From Rana temporaria (taxonomy: Eukaryota; Chordata; Amphibia; Anura; Ranidae), in the NCBI RefSeq assembly GCF_905171775.1, contig NC_053501.1, positions 14,438,589 to 14,502,588 of the forward strand: 64,000 bases of DNA, written 5' to 3'. The translations under genes and the position numbers were made by a program. This document shows, one piece after another, positions 55,799 to 64,000 of this stretch. Numbering within the stretch: the first letter of the stretch is position 1; each line of letters starts with the position of its first letter. The notes under the pieces are model-generated. The model saw nothing but the letters and a program-made list of their open reading frames with translations. It had not been told where the DNA came from and did no database searches.

Positions 55799-58700
55799 TG
55801 GCGTAAGTTTATATTTTTTTAACATTTATAGTGATATGTTTCCATTTTAAGTTAAATTTTATTTTCAAATTTGAATTCATTTTGAACTCGAAATTTCTTT
55901 TTGAATTTGGATAATTAATTTTCATTATAGTTTATTTTGGATTTGTCAAAATTCATGATGGATGGATGTGCAGATTGCTGAGGCTCCGACTACCTATAAC
56001 ATTAAACAATTGACCTCTTCCTTCCCCTCCCAAATTGACAATTGACCAGACGACACAGTACTTTTTTGGAGTCGAATAGCCATAGCAGCCTTTGTTTTAT
56101 TCTTTCAAACAATTGAAATACAAAAACTTCATAAACAGTCGAAATGCATAAATACCTACAATACATAACCCATTAACAAAAACCTCAGCCTAATCCTAAA
56201 GATCTTTGAATGCCTATTTTATTTTAATTATCTGTCACCTATGAAAGACCCCCCGCCGCAACTTACACCGGCTCAGGGACAAGTACCACTTACTTACTAC
56301 CAGATACAACCAACTTAATAACCCCCCCTCACCCCACCCCCGCCCCCACCCCCGCCCCCCCCGATGTTACCATTGTATAATTAGGAAGGGTAGAGACACC
56401 CATACCTCCAGATGGGCCCAACCCCCCTAACTCTCCAGTATTTTCTCCAGCACCGCCTTCAAAGACCCAATAGACTAGACCACCCATCGCTGCTATGACT
56501 AGTAACAAAATAACCCATAAATTGAATGGTCAGGAAAAACGTAACCCCCTAAACTTCCTACTATAGAAACCAAACCACATCCGTATTAAATTGGCGAAAA
56601 ACATCCCCAAACCAAACCAACCAGGTGGGTGGGAGAAACCTTCCTTACACTGTGATAAGCTCTGACTGATCACCGACTGGACACCGCCTCCCTCCACTCC
56701 CTACTGGACACCCCCCATCACTTTGGGACCCAATCATGTAAGGGAATAACCCCTATTCATATAATCCCTTTATTCACTCCGCATCACTGCCCACTCCGTC
56801 ATGCTGGCCCTCCTCCCAGTTTCACGTTTGCCCCGGGCTATATACTTTACTATTGTCATTTGGAAAGTTGCATACAAACAAAATTTGGATGGAATTTTGA
56901 TTTGCAACAAAACGATTTGCACATGTCAAGTGGCCTCTTTTTCTCAAGCACCCCTGAAAGTGGTGACACTGAATACTAGGGAATGGCACAGTTACCAAGC
57001 AGATATCAAACCATGAAAAATGTCAACAGGCAATCAATAGCGTTGCAGAATGTGCAGGCAGAAGTGTATTTAGTGCCAGGGGCTGGTGTCAGAATCAGAA
57101 GAGCAGAAGTCCAAGAGAGGTTAGGGTAAGAAATCCAAGAGATTAGGTAAAATGGATCAGTAAATAGGGGAACAGGATTACAGGTCAGGTTACAGGTCAT
57201 GGGGTTATGAAATATACAGCTGGAGACCACCTTAAGAAACAAGCGTTCAAAAGAGCATGTGAAGGCAACATTGGTATGGGGTGTGCATAGAGATGCGTGC
57301 CCAAAAGTGGCCTTCTGTGCAGGACAATGGGCCAGCACTGTGGTGGCTCAACGCAATTGGCACTGCGCTGACAAGCCGTTCACCTCTGCAGCTAGGGGTT
57401 CGGATCCCGGTCTCGGCTACATGTGAATTGTGTTTGGTGGTCTCAGCCCGGCTCCCGGTGGGTGTGCTATGCGAGGTAAGCCTGCGCTTAGTACGCCCGC
57501 CCCCCTCCCACAAAAACCACCACACTTACACACGCACTCGAAATTGGGTTAACATGCACGCACTTTGACCATGCGGTTTTTAAAAAGAGAGGCGAAGGAC
57601 TAACGGGGCTGGTTGAGCGGGCTAGATCCTCTCACTCCCTTATAGGGAGTCCCTCTGCCCCGTTGGGCTTCAAAGCGGAGCAGGTAGGGCGGGCTGTGTG
57701 GGAGGACCCCCTCACACACCCACCATTGCCACCCGGGGCATGGAGAAAGGTGGCAGATTGCCTCTGGGGGAGGCCTGCCTACTCCCAACTCCTGCAGTCC
57801 GGCTCCTCTCTCGAGTACACGCACAAAAATACACTTTAAAAAAAAAAAAAAGAGCGCAATCCAACAATTACACCTCCGATTCACCTGTTTAGCAGAGGTC
57901 ACATGACAAAATACCTAGATTTGTAGTTGGGTTGTATGTACTGTATTAGTAATGTTGTGTTACATTTGAAAAAAATATTCAATTACAAATTTATAATCTC
58001 ATAGATAAAAATGTCATATTCACAGGCAAGTAAGCATGAAGGTTCCCAGAGCCACAATTTTTGCTGCGTCCTTCATGGCTGTGGACATAGTTCCTTTGGA
58101 TGATGAGGAGCTTATCAGGACTAGGGTAACATTTTTCATTTTATTGTTAAGATTGTTAAGATTTTTGCATAATTGAGACAAACAATGGAAAGTCTGCTCC
58201 TATTACAATATTGCTTTGTAAATCTACCCAAAGGGGACAGGAAGCAATTGTAAGTCCCAGAGGTAACAGGAAGTGAGGAGAAATCTATCCAATGAGGACA
58301 GGTGGTGTGAGTAAATCTCTACAGGAGGATAGAGGAACATCTACTCAGTGAGGGCAGGTAGTGAGGGGAAATCTATCAATGAGGGAAGGGAGGAGGAAGC
58401 AAGGGAAACATGTATGTGGTGAAAACAGGAATAAGGGGACATCGCTAAAGGGGGGACAGGAAGTGAGGGTAAATCTCTACTGGGGTGGGGCAGGAAGTGG
58501 GAGCAAATCCACCCAGTGAGGACAGATAGTGAGGGGAAATCTCACTAGCGGGGAGAGGAAGTGAGGAGAATTCTCCACATGGTGGAAGGGGACAGGAAGT
58601 GAGGAAAAAGTGTATCTAGTGAAAAACAGGAATTGAGCGGACATCTCTGTATGGGGACAGGAAATTAGGGGAAATCTCTACAGGGGGGGACAGGAAGCAA

Positions 58701-59492
58701 AAATAAATCTACTCAGTGAGGAGGACAAAATGTGAGGGTAAAGCTCTACAGGGGAGGAACAGGAAGTGAAGGTAATTCCATTGTGAGGGTAAACCTACTG
58801 GGCAAAGAAAAAAAGGATTTACTGTAAGCATAAATCTCTTTAAAGCGGGGGTTCACCCGGAAAAAAAAATTTAACGCGTTGCCGAAAGAAGCCGAACGTC
58901 GGTGCGGCTCTATACGGCGCCTGCGCACCGACGTTCGGCTACTTTGGGCAACTCATGACGCGCTGTATGCGACGGTCGGAAGCCTGTCAATCAAATAGGA
59001 ACACCCAGTCCCGCAGAAGACATACCCGGAAGCCGCGGAGAACATCTATCTCTAAAAAGGTAAGTACTGCATTGATTTAAAAAAAAAACACCCGATTGTG
59101 CTTCCCACAATTAGCCTCAATCTAATGTTAAAAATTTGTTTTTTGGGTGAATCCCCGCTTTAAGGAGTAAAGGTTGTTAGGGGAAATCTACCCAGTGCAA
59201 ACAGGAAGTGAGGGGAAATCTCAAAATGAGGGAAAGGAAGTGAGGGGCAAAATCTCCCCAGCATGGACACGGCAATAAAAAAACTGACCAAGGGTCTGAC
59301 TCTTCCCCGCTCTAACAGAGATAGTAATTGGATGCTTCTGAATATTTCAGCTATGGGGCAGATGTGAATTATTGAGTAGCTTTGGCTTTATTATTTGTAT
59401 TGTTATAATTCGATATCCCGTAATACTGCCTTATTACATGCTTTATTTTGCATCTACAGTACGGCTATAAAGTGGCAATGCAGTTCCCATAG
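49441..59492 (+). CDS. Serpin gene 3, reduced serpin-derived secreted protein without reactive loop (254 aa)
   Basis: Four coding exons (49441-49846, 54651-54876, 58026-58125, 59460-59492) join in phases 1, 2, 0, the same as gene 2, with no stop. Residues 1 to about 17 form a signal peptide. Serpin ancestry shows in VNAFVKENTSGKIANLV (gene 2: INSYVEKKTNGKIKDLL), AIVNTN, VKVIELPYSPYLSILLAIPS (gene 2: CVVIDIPYKGNTSAILIVPD), VSMKVPRATIFAAS (FVTIPKFCAAAT) and YGYKVAM (AIHKAVL). Compared with gene 2, the exons are 225, 45 and 45 nt shorter, all multiples of three. The last exon stops after ten residues, inside strand 5A and before the hinge. Hinge, reactive loop and C-terminal strands are absent, so serpin-type inhibition is impossible. 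One sequon lies at N111 and there is no cysteine after the signal peptide. Function unknown; a carrier or signalling role, or a young pseudogene, remain possible. Confidence 0.85.
50039..50690. mobile_element. hAT-like element fragment with 32-bp units
   Basis: CAGGGGTCTCCAAACTTTCTAAGC matches the left end of 62405-63610. It is followed by about 16 diverged units of the GTGTCAGTGGGAGGAATAGT repeat. The other end appears at 54185-54260 (GGGCCGGCTAAAGACAAG, TTTGGAG), after the LINE. Confidence 0.7.
50690..54180 (+). mobile_element. CR1/L2-type LINE, decayed, split by a TTAA element
   Basis: An endonuclease region (ILGDFNIPVNVNSPTT, FDLVFSH, PLSNHKLISF; about 50788-51120) is followed by a reverse transcriptase region (51820-52290: LPLTSKLLECLVYNRL, LQSGFRSQHSTKTAL, VPQGSVLEPLLF, YADDIQ) and a C-terminal FRQSLKTHLFREAYH near 53960. 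Several stops and frameshifts are present. The first catalytic block reads FHTVDH, with His where Asp is expected, so it is inactive. Confidence 0.85.
52373..53361. mobile_element. TTAA-flanked element inserted in the LINE
   Basis: TTAA at 52373-52376 and 53358-53361, with ends CCACTTAAG and CTTAAGTGG. Removing it and one TTAA restores the LINE frame (HHFL-KLNLSKTKLLIF). No transposase. Diverged copies occur at about 9380, 10807 and 40286. Confidence 0.85.
54651..54876 (+). CDS. Serpin gene 3 third exon
   Basis: The acceptor CTCCTCCCTACAG and donor CTCCA|GTAAGC are strong. At 226 nt it is 45 nt shorter than the 271-nt gene 2 exon, in the same phase. The lost part corresponds to the strand after NTIYFKG up to the IKVP motif. 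Confidence 0.88.
55733..55800. repeat. (TA)n microsatellite
   Basis: About 65 bp of TATATA with one TTTA interruption. Confidence 0.95.
57341..57860 (+). mobile_element. tRNA-derived SINE
   Basis: TGGCTCAACGCAATTGGCA resembles a pol III A box and GGGTTCGGATCCCGG a B box, about 50 nt apart as in tRNA genes. A unique body follows and the element ends in an A13 run near 57838-57850. It has the layout of a SINE, not a functional tRNA, since the cloverleaf is not maintained. Confidence 0.75.
58026..58125 (+). CDS. Serpin gene 3 fourth exon
   Basis: One leading base plus 33 codons, ending AGG|GTAACA in phase 0. It is 45 nt shorter than gene 2. The acceptor (ATGTCATATTCACAG) has a weak pyrimidine tract, the least certain splice site of the gene. 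Confidence 0.75.
58126..59459. other. Intron 4 of serpin gene 3
   Basis: Degenerate GGGGACAGGAAGTGAGGGGAAATCTC units at 58230-58800 and 59170-59260 are separated by a TTAA MITE. Confidence 0.75.
58840..59163. mobile_element. TTAA-flanked foldback MITE, copy B
   Basis: TTAAAGCGGGGGTTCACCC to GGGTGAATCCCCGCTTTAA. It is a shorter relative of 23972-24443, sharing AGAAGCCGAACGTCGG, and inserted in the AGGAAGTGAGGGG repeat. Confidence 0.8.
59460..59492 (+). CDS. Serpin gene 3 terminal exon, truncated before the hinge
   Basis: The acceptor TTTTGCATCTACAG is followed by ten codons (YGYKVAMQFP) and TAG. The residues align with strand 5A of gene 2 (AIHKAVLRV). Reading past the stop gives 18 codons without serpin similarity. 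Confidence 0.78.
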   Translation, partial: YGYKVAMQFP

Positions 59493-59583
59493 ACGGAGGA
59501 TATACCACTCAGAGGTCAGGACTACTCCATATGCCAGGAGCCTACTTAAATCCTCAACATAGCACTGTGTAATATTCACCTTA

Positions 59584-59589
59584 AATAAA
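59584..59589 (+). terminator. Polyadenylation signal of serpin gene 3
   Basis: AATAAA lies 92 nt after the stop, followed by a T/G-rich stretch (CTATTGTCCTCATTGTCTTT). Confidence 0.75.
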
Positions 59590-59809
59590 GATATATCTCA
59601 CATGACTCTATTGTCCTCATTGTCTTTAATGTGACTAAACCCACAGTTTAAAATTGTGCACGCCTGCACAACGGCGACAAACTACGTAAGTTTTACCACT
59701 TACCACTTTAGATGTACAGAGGAGATCTGGGGGGGGGGGGGGGTGGGGGCATTTAATATATATTTTTTTTTATTACCGTTTTGATTCATATTATTTTGAA
59801 ACTGTTGCT

Positions 59810-60944
59810 TTAAAGGGTCACTAAAGGAATTATTTTTTTAGCTAAATAGCTTCCTTTACCTTACTGCAGTCCTGGTTTCATGTCCTCATTGTTCGTTTTT
59901 GCTCTGATGTTGCTGTATTTCTTCTCTGTTCTGGACACTTCCTGGTTGTCTGTTTCCTGATGACCACAGTACTGGGAGATTCTAGTTTCATTTTCCAAAC
60001 CATCACTACTCTATGGCTCTGTCTAGCACAGAGGCAGGATAACATGCAAAAATGAAACTAGATGCAAAAACGAAACTAGAGGTGCATTATATGATTGATT
60101 TTTATCTATTTTTAATCAATTTTAAAAGGAATCAGTGTAACGGAATGACCCAGGACAAACAGAGACTTTGGTGATGCCGGTACAGGAGTACCCCTCATCC
60201 TTCCAATGAGTCTTATGTCTAGGGTCACCTTATGTCCGATAGGGCCATAGGGTGACTGAGAAATTATATCCTAAATTACAGGACAGGGGACATTACTGAT
60301 AGTTCATATTGCAAAGTGTTAGTTTATTCTATGACTCATCTCTCTGTGTAGACTGTTGACATGCTAATTGAGTCTGGTCCAGGATCTCTAATTATGTATG
60401 CTAAATACTGTTTTGTGTGTGGAATGGAACTTGTCAAGCTGTATGCGGAGACAGAACGTCTGTCTAAAGATATGGTTTGAGGGGAATTCATTGTGTGATG
60501 GTGTTTTGTTTGAATTCTGTTAATGAAGGAATGTGACTTCTCAGGTGGAGTGATTAGATCATGATAATTATAGTCCAGCACCGAGATGTCTGGAATGTTT
60601 AGCAATTAGCCATCTGAAGGTGTATTAAAGCCCCCCCAGGGTGTGAGGTGTGGGTGGAGAGTTTGATTGTTCCTTTCATGCTTAAACTGTATATAAACTT
60701 GAGAGCTAGCTAGCCATTAAAGTTGTCTTGCATTTGAAATCAGAACAGAGCTGTGTGTCTCGTGTCTGGGGGGAATTCTTATGGGTCGTGTTAGTTTGCC
60801 TGATTGTGGAGTGTCGATAAGCTGTCGTGGGTTGATGGAAGGTCGTAAACGGTGGTGACCGTTACAATCAGTTAACTATTATGTCTCCATACCCTGTAAA
60901 CAGTAATTTCAGCAAAAAAAACATTTCCTTTACAACTCCTTTAA
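59810..60944. mobile_element. TTAA-flanked MITE split by an LTR
   Basis: TTAA at both edges, ends AAAGGGTCACTAAAGG and CCTTTACAACTCCTTT. It is the same family as 12337-12790 in reverse. Confidence 0.75.
60136..60866 (+). mobile_element. Solo LTR with 5-bp target duplication
   Basis: TGTAACGG..CCGTTACA ends; flanks ATCAG at 60131-60135 and 60867-60871. TATATAA at 60690 and ATTAAA at 60716 give a compact promoter and polyadenylation signal. No internal genes remain. The uninterrupted target is visible at 12337-12790. Confidence 0.88.
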
Positions 60945-61290
60945 AATTTTTATTTTTTTGGATCACTTTTATTGTTTTTACAAGGACTGTAAACAAGTAA
61001 ACATGTGACAGTAATAGGCGGTGACAGGTACTCTTTATGGAGGAATCTGGGGTCTATATGACCCCAAAATCCCTCCTTTGCACTTGAAAGTATTCCAAAT
61101 GCCAAGTCCGGCGTTCTTGAATACTTTCTATTTTTAAAACTGGTGCCTTTAAGACTCCAGTAATCCGGAAGTGATGTCATGACGTGGCTTCCGGGTTACT
61201 ATAGCCGAGACCCGATCAAAGCCGATTTCGGCTTTCTTTGGGTCTCCCGGCAGCCTGTTGATGTGCCAGATAGACATGTGCAATTCATTT
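60945..61290. repeat. Interspersed AT-rich repeat, third copy
   Basis: Shares GACAGGTACT..TTATGGAGG, ATCTGGGGTC, AGTGATGTCATGACG and GACCCGATCAAAGCC with 25990-26285. Confidence 0.55.
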
Positions 61291-61905
61291 TATATACGGT
61301 GGGGGATATAAATGGTATGGTGGGGAATATAAATGGTACGGTGGGGGATATAAATGGTACGGTGGGGGATATACAGTAAATGGTATGGTGGGGGATATAA
61401 ATGGTACGGTGGATATAAATGGTACGGTGGGGGATATAAATGGTACAGTGGGGAATATAAATGGTGTGATGGGGGATATAAATGGTACGGTGGGGAATAT
61501 AAATGGTGTGATGGGGGATATAAATGGTACGGTGGGGGATATACAGTAAATGGTATGGTGGGGATATAAATGGTACGGTGGATAAAAATGGTACGGTGGG
61601 GGATATAAATGGTACAGTGGGGAATATAAATGGTGTGATGGGGGATATAAATGGTACGGTGGAGGATATAAATGATACGGTTGGGGATATAAATGATACG
61701 GTTGGGGATATAAATGATACGGTTGGGGATATAAATGGTAAGGTGGGGGATATAAATGGTACGGTGGGGGATATAAATGGTACGGTGGGGGATATAAATG
61801 ATACGGTTGGGGGTATAAATGGTACGGTTGGGGGTATAAATGGTACGGTTGGGGGATATAAATGGTGCGGTGGGGGATATAAATATGGTATGGTAGGGTC
61901 AGGGA
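61291..61905. repeat. 21-bp minisatellite (GGGGGATATAAATGGTACGGT)
   Basis: About 30 units, with TGATACGGTT and GTGTGATG variants and a longer repeat containing ATACAGTAAATGG seen twice (61370, 61540). The proline/isoleucine-rich open frame on the - strand is an artefact. Confidence 0.95.
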
Positions 61906-62404
61906 AACTTTTTATGGCATAACAGGACTCTCTGTGGTCCACGTATGTACCATTATTCCTTATTTTAGGTTGCCCTTCTGCTCTATTTGGAGTCTCTATG
62001 CTCCGTTGTCCTCTCTATAGGATACTTCCATTGTGTGACTTCTACTTGCCTATGTGGAAATTCACAATATCAGACGCAAGATTTTATCTGGCCTGGAGGC
62101 TTGTTAAAAATGGAGTGCAAAATCTGGTGCAGCTCTGCATAGAAACCAATCAGCTTCCAGGTTTTCAAACCTTAATTGAAGAAGCTGAAGTTAGAAGCTT
62201 ATTGGCTCCTATGCCCAGATTTTGCCCTCTCCAGTTTTAGTAAATCAACCCCAATGAATTTTTGTAAATTTGGATGTATTCTTCCATCCCAAAGTTCTGT
62301 ACGTCCCCTGTAAAAAATGTTTTCTAATCTGTTGCACAAATTTGGGATGACTAGGAAAATAAGTGTCTCTAATTATTCCTACATGAATATGGATTGATGT
62401 AAAG
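61906..62404. other. Intergenic with a repeat fragment
   Basis: AAAATCTGGTGCAGCTCTGCATAGAAACC..ATTGGCTCC..TTTAGTAAATCAACCCC has the character of a dispersed repeat. No gene recognised. Confidence 0.4.
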
Positions 62405-63610
62405 CCGGGGTCTCCAAACTTTCTAAACAAAGTGCCAGTTTACCGACATTGAGGAGGCCAGAGAATGGCCAGTGTGAGCAGTGCTTTAAGTGGGCCAAAA
62501 GAGGTGCCGGTACTCTATAAGGCGCCGGTGCTCCCCCCCCCCCCCCCCCAATACTGAACATGAAAATACCCTTAGAAAGTACCCTGAAAAAGAGCTACTG
62601 TAGAAAGAGCTACTGAACATAAATAAAATGTGCAAAAGGGTATTGAACAAAATGTTGTACAAAGTAAAAAGATTGTATATTCATATATAGTATATAGGAG
62701 GCTTTGTTTTTTCTTTTTGCAAAATCCAAACCAATGTGTGTTCTATAGGTTAAAATATATATCATTGACCCCCAATATCTGTGTATATATATATATATAA
62801 TGAGCTCTCATGGAGGTAACATGGAGGGAGGGAGCTAACAGAAATGAAAATTGTCCATCACCACCAATAAAATGGTATTTCCAATTGCCATCAAATTACG
62901 TTTTTTCCTGACCTACCTTGTGGCAGCAGAGCGAGGCAGGCACTGAAGTCGGCGGGCAAATGGAAGGTCTGGTCTAGCACGCGGCCTGGCTCCGCTGCTC
63001 TCACAGTAACTGACTGACTCGTCTCCACCCCCCGGGAGCAGGCTGAGCTTGACTCAAGCACGTAGCCGACGCCGCCCGCACGGCCGCGGAGACTACAACT
63101 CCCATGATAATTAGCGGGACTGTGGCGACGTCACATGACAATAACAGTCATGATTCCATCATTCAGCGCCGCAGACGGATCGCGGACAGCCGCGGCTATT
63201 GTTTCGCGGTCTGTCTGCAATACAAACAGACAACATTACTTGGGGGGGCACATGGGGGGGCACACAGTAAAATTGGGGGGGACGTGGCCCGCTCAGGCCC
63301 CACCCTGGAGACGCCCCTGACTACAATGCTGTAGCTAGCTCTCCGCTGCGTTCCGGTACCGGAATCCCACGTACTGGGCGCACGGAGAGGTGCTGGTACT
63401 CTCCAGGGCCATTTTTGGAAGTGGCGGTACTGAGTACCGCCGCGTTCCGGCCCACTTAAAGCACTGAGTGTGAGTCAAAAATGCCCTGGTGTCAATGGGA
63501 GTAAGCAACGCCGCATGATTCATATCAGTGGGAGGAACAGTGCCCCATCATTGGTATTAGTGGAAGGGCCTGATAAAGACAAACAAAGAACCACAGCTTG
63601 GAGACCACTG
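62405..63610. mobile_element. hAT-like element with nested hAT-like element
   Basis: Ends CCGGGGTCTCCAAAC and GCTTGGAGACCACTG. Perfect 8-bp flanks ATGTAAAG lie at 62397-62404 and 63611-63618. Without the insertion it is about 211 bp and holds single GTGGGAGGAACAGTGCCCC units. Confidence 0.88.
62480..63466. mobile_element. hAT-like element, 18-bp perfect terminal repeats
   Basis: CAGTGCTTTAAGTGGGCC and its exact inverse at the other end; perfect 8-bp flanks AGTGTGAG at 62472-62479 and 63467-63474. At 987 bp it has no transposase open frame. The near-terminal G/C homopolymers may be unreliable. Confidence 0.9.
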
Positions 63611-63618
63611 ATGTAAAG

Positions 63619-63860
63619 TATCAGGGCCTGAAGAAGTGGTGATGGACCATGAAATGCGTAGGCCTGAGCAACTCCAGAAGAAAGATATATTATAGTACAC
63701 AGTCATATGGCTGTTATTTTTTTGCAGTGTTTTTTTTACTGGATTTGTGGAGTGATCACCTCTAATGTCCTCTCTGTGTTTTTATTTGGAAAATGTTTTT
63801 ATCAATGGTAATAAATTGTGATTCTTAAGCGTTTCTTGTGATTGTACCTTTTAATATACA
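63619..63860. repeat. Interspersed repeat (GCCTGAAGAAGTGGTGATGG)
   Basis: CCTGAAGAAG and GAAATGCGTAGG resemble the CCGAAACGCGTTGGG-type motif seen in the inverted repeat at 32781-33553. No coding capacity. Confidence 0.45.
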
Positions 63861-64000
63861 GTTGTGTAAAAAAAGTAATTGCCCCCTAAACCAAATAACT
63901 GAGTCTTTAACATTGATGTGGAGCAATTTTGTCGCATTGTTGCAGAATTGTTTTAATTCAGCCACATTGGAGGGTTTTCCAGTATGAACGGCCTGTGTAA
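63861..64000. mobile_element. Left end of a Tc1/mariner-like element, cut by the window
   Basis: ACAGTTGTGTAAAAAAAGTAATTGCCCCC looks like a terminal repeat, followed by CACATTGGAGGGTTTTCCAG. The rest lies outside the window. Confidence 0.6.

Larger units (their letters stand above)
54877..58025. other. Intron 3 of serpin gene 3
   Basis: Contains a (TA)n run at 55733-55800, C-rich low complexity at 56325-56365 and a tRNA-like SINE at about 57341. 55850-57250 shows no recognised element. No additional exon found. Confidence 0.75.

Noticed and set aside
57341..57430. A functional tRNA gene
   Set aside because: A- and B-box-like motifs are present, but I could not pair an acceptor stem or anticodon stem. 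A long body with an A-run fits a SINE.
58842..59163. An alternative serpin exon in gene 3 intron 4
   Set aside because: The sequence is a TTAA MITE with palindromic halves and no serpin motif.
61199..61942. 247-codon reverse-strand Pro/Ile/Ser-rich open frame
   Set aside because: It is an artefact of the 21-bp minisatellite, and the + strand is open in two frames over the same array.

Overview
The window looks like nuclear DNA of a frog, most likely a ranid. This is inferred from spliced vertebrate-type serpin exons in a background dense with Tc1, hAT, TTAA-target (piggyBac-like), PIF/Harbinger-like and LTR repeats and minisatellites. No database search was possible, so the species and repeat family names are inference.

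The genes are three tandem clade A (SERPINA1-like) serpin genes, all on the + strand. Gene 1 enters from the left: only its last two exons are present (3893-4040 and 7569-7757). Gene 2 is complete, with coding exons at 20690-21324, 23511-23781, 27233-27377 and 27791-27982. It encodes a 412-residue secreted serpin that looks inhibitory. Gene 3 has coding exons at 49404-49846, 54651-54876, 58026-58125 and 59460-59492. Its reading frame is unbroken at 254 residues and it keeps the same intron phases (1, 2, 0) as gene 2. It has lost about 75, 15 and 15 codons from its first three coding exons and stops just before the reactive-loop hinge. It is the main discovery candidate: a secreted serpin derivative without a reactive centre loop.

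Genes 2 and 3 each have a plausible liver-type promoter and short untranslated first exon far upstream (about 15046-15093 and 41392-41447). Each has a TATATAAG box followed about 50 bases later by a splice donor, and a TGTTTAC FOXA-type site upstream. First introns are therefore about 5.6 kb and 8 kb, and both are filled with tandem arrays and transposons.

The reactive loops differ. Gene 1 has P1-P1' Met-Arg (elastase-type P1, unusual P1'), gene 2 has Leu-Ser (like antichymotrypsin), and gene 3 has none. Together this reads as a duplicated plasma-serpin locus diversifying in target specificity, with one copy possibly turned to a non-inhibitory role. Frog serpins are already known to have been recruited as ligand carriers (biliverdin-binding serpins, alkaloid-binding globulin), so a carrier role for gene 3 is possible but unproven.

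Most of the remaining DNA is repeats. Nine hAT-like elements have 8-bp target duplications (seven perfect). Eight copies belong to a roughly 700-bp family with GGGCCAGATTCA ends. There are two solo LTRs with 5-bp duplications and several TTAA-flanked elements, one of which cleanly splits a LINE reading frame. Other repeats are an IR/DR-type Tc1 element, a tRNA-like SINE, a 227-bp long inverted repeat, and 20-, 32-, 22-, 38- and 21-bp tandem arrays. No bacterial operon, CRISPR array or intact viral gene was seen.
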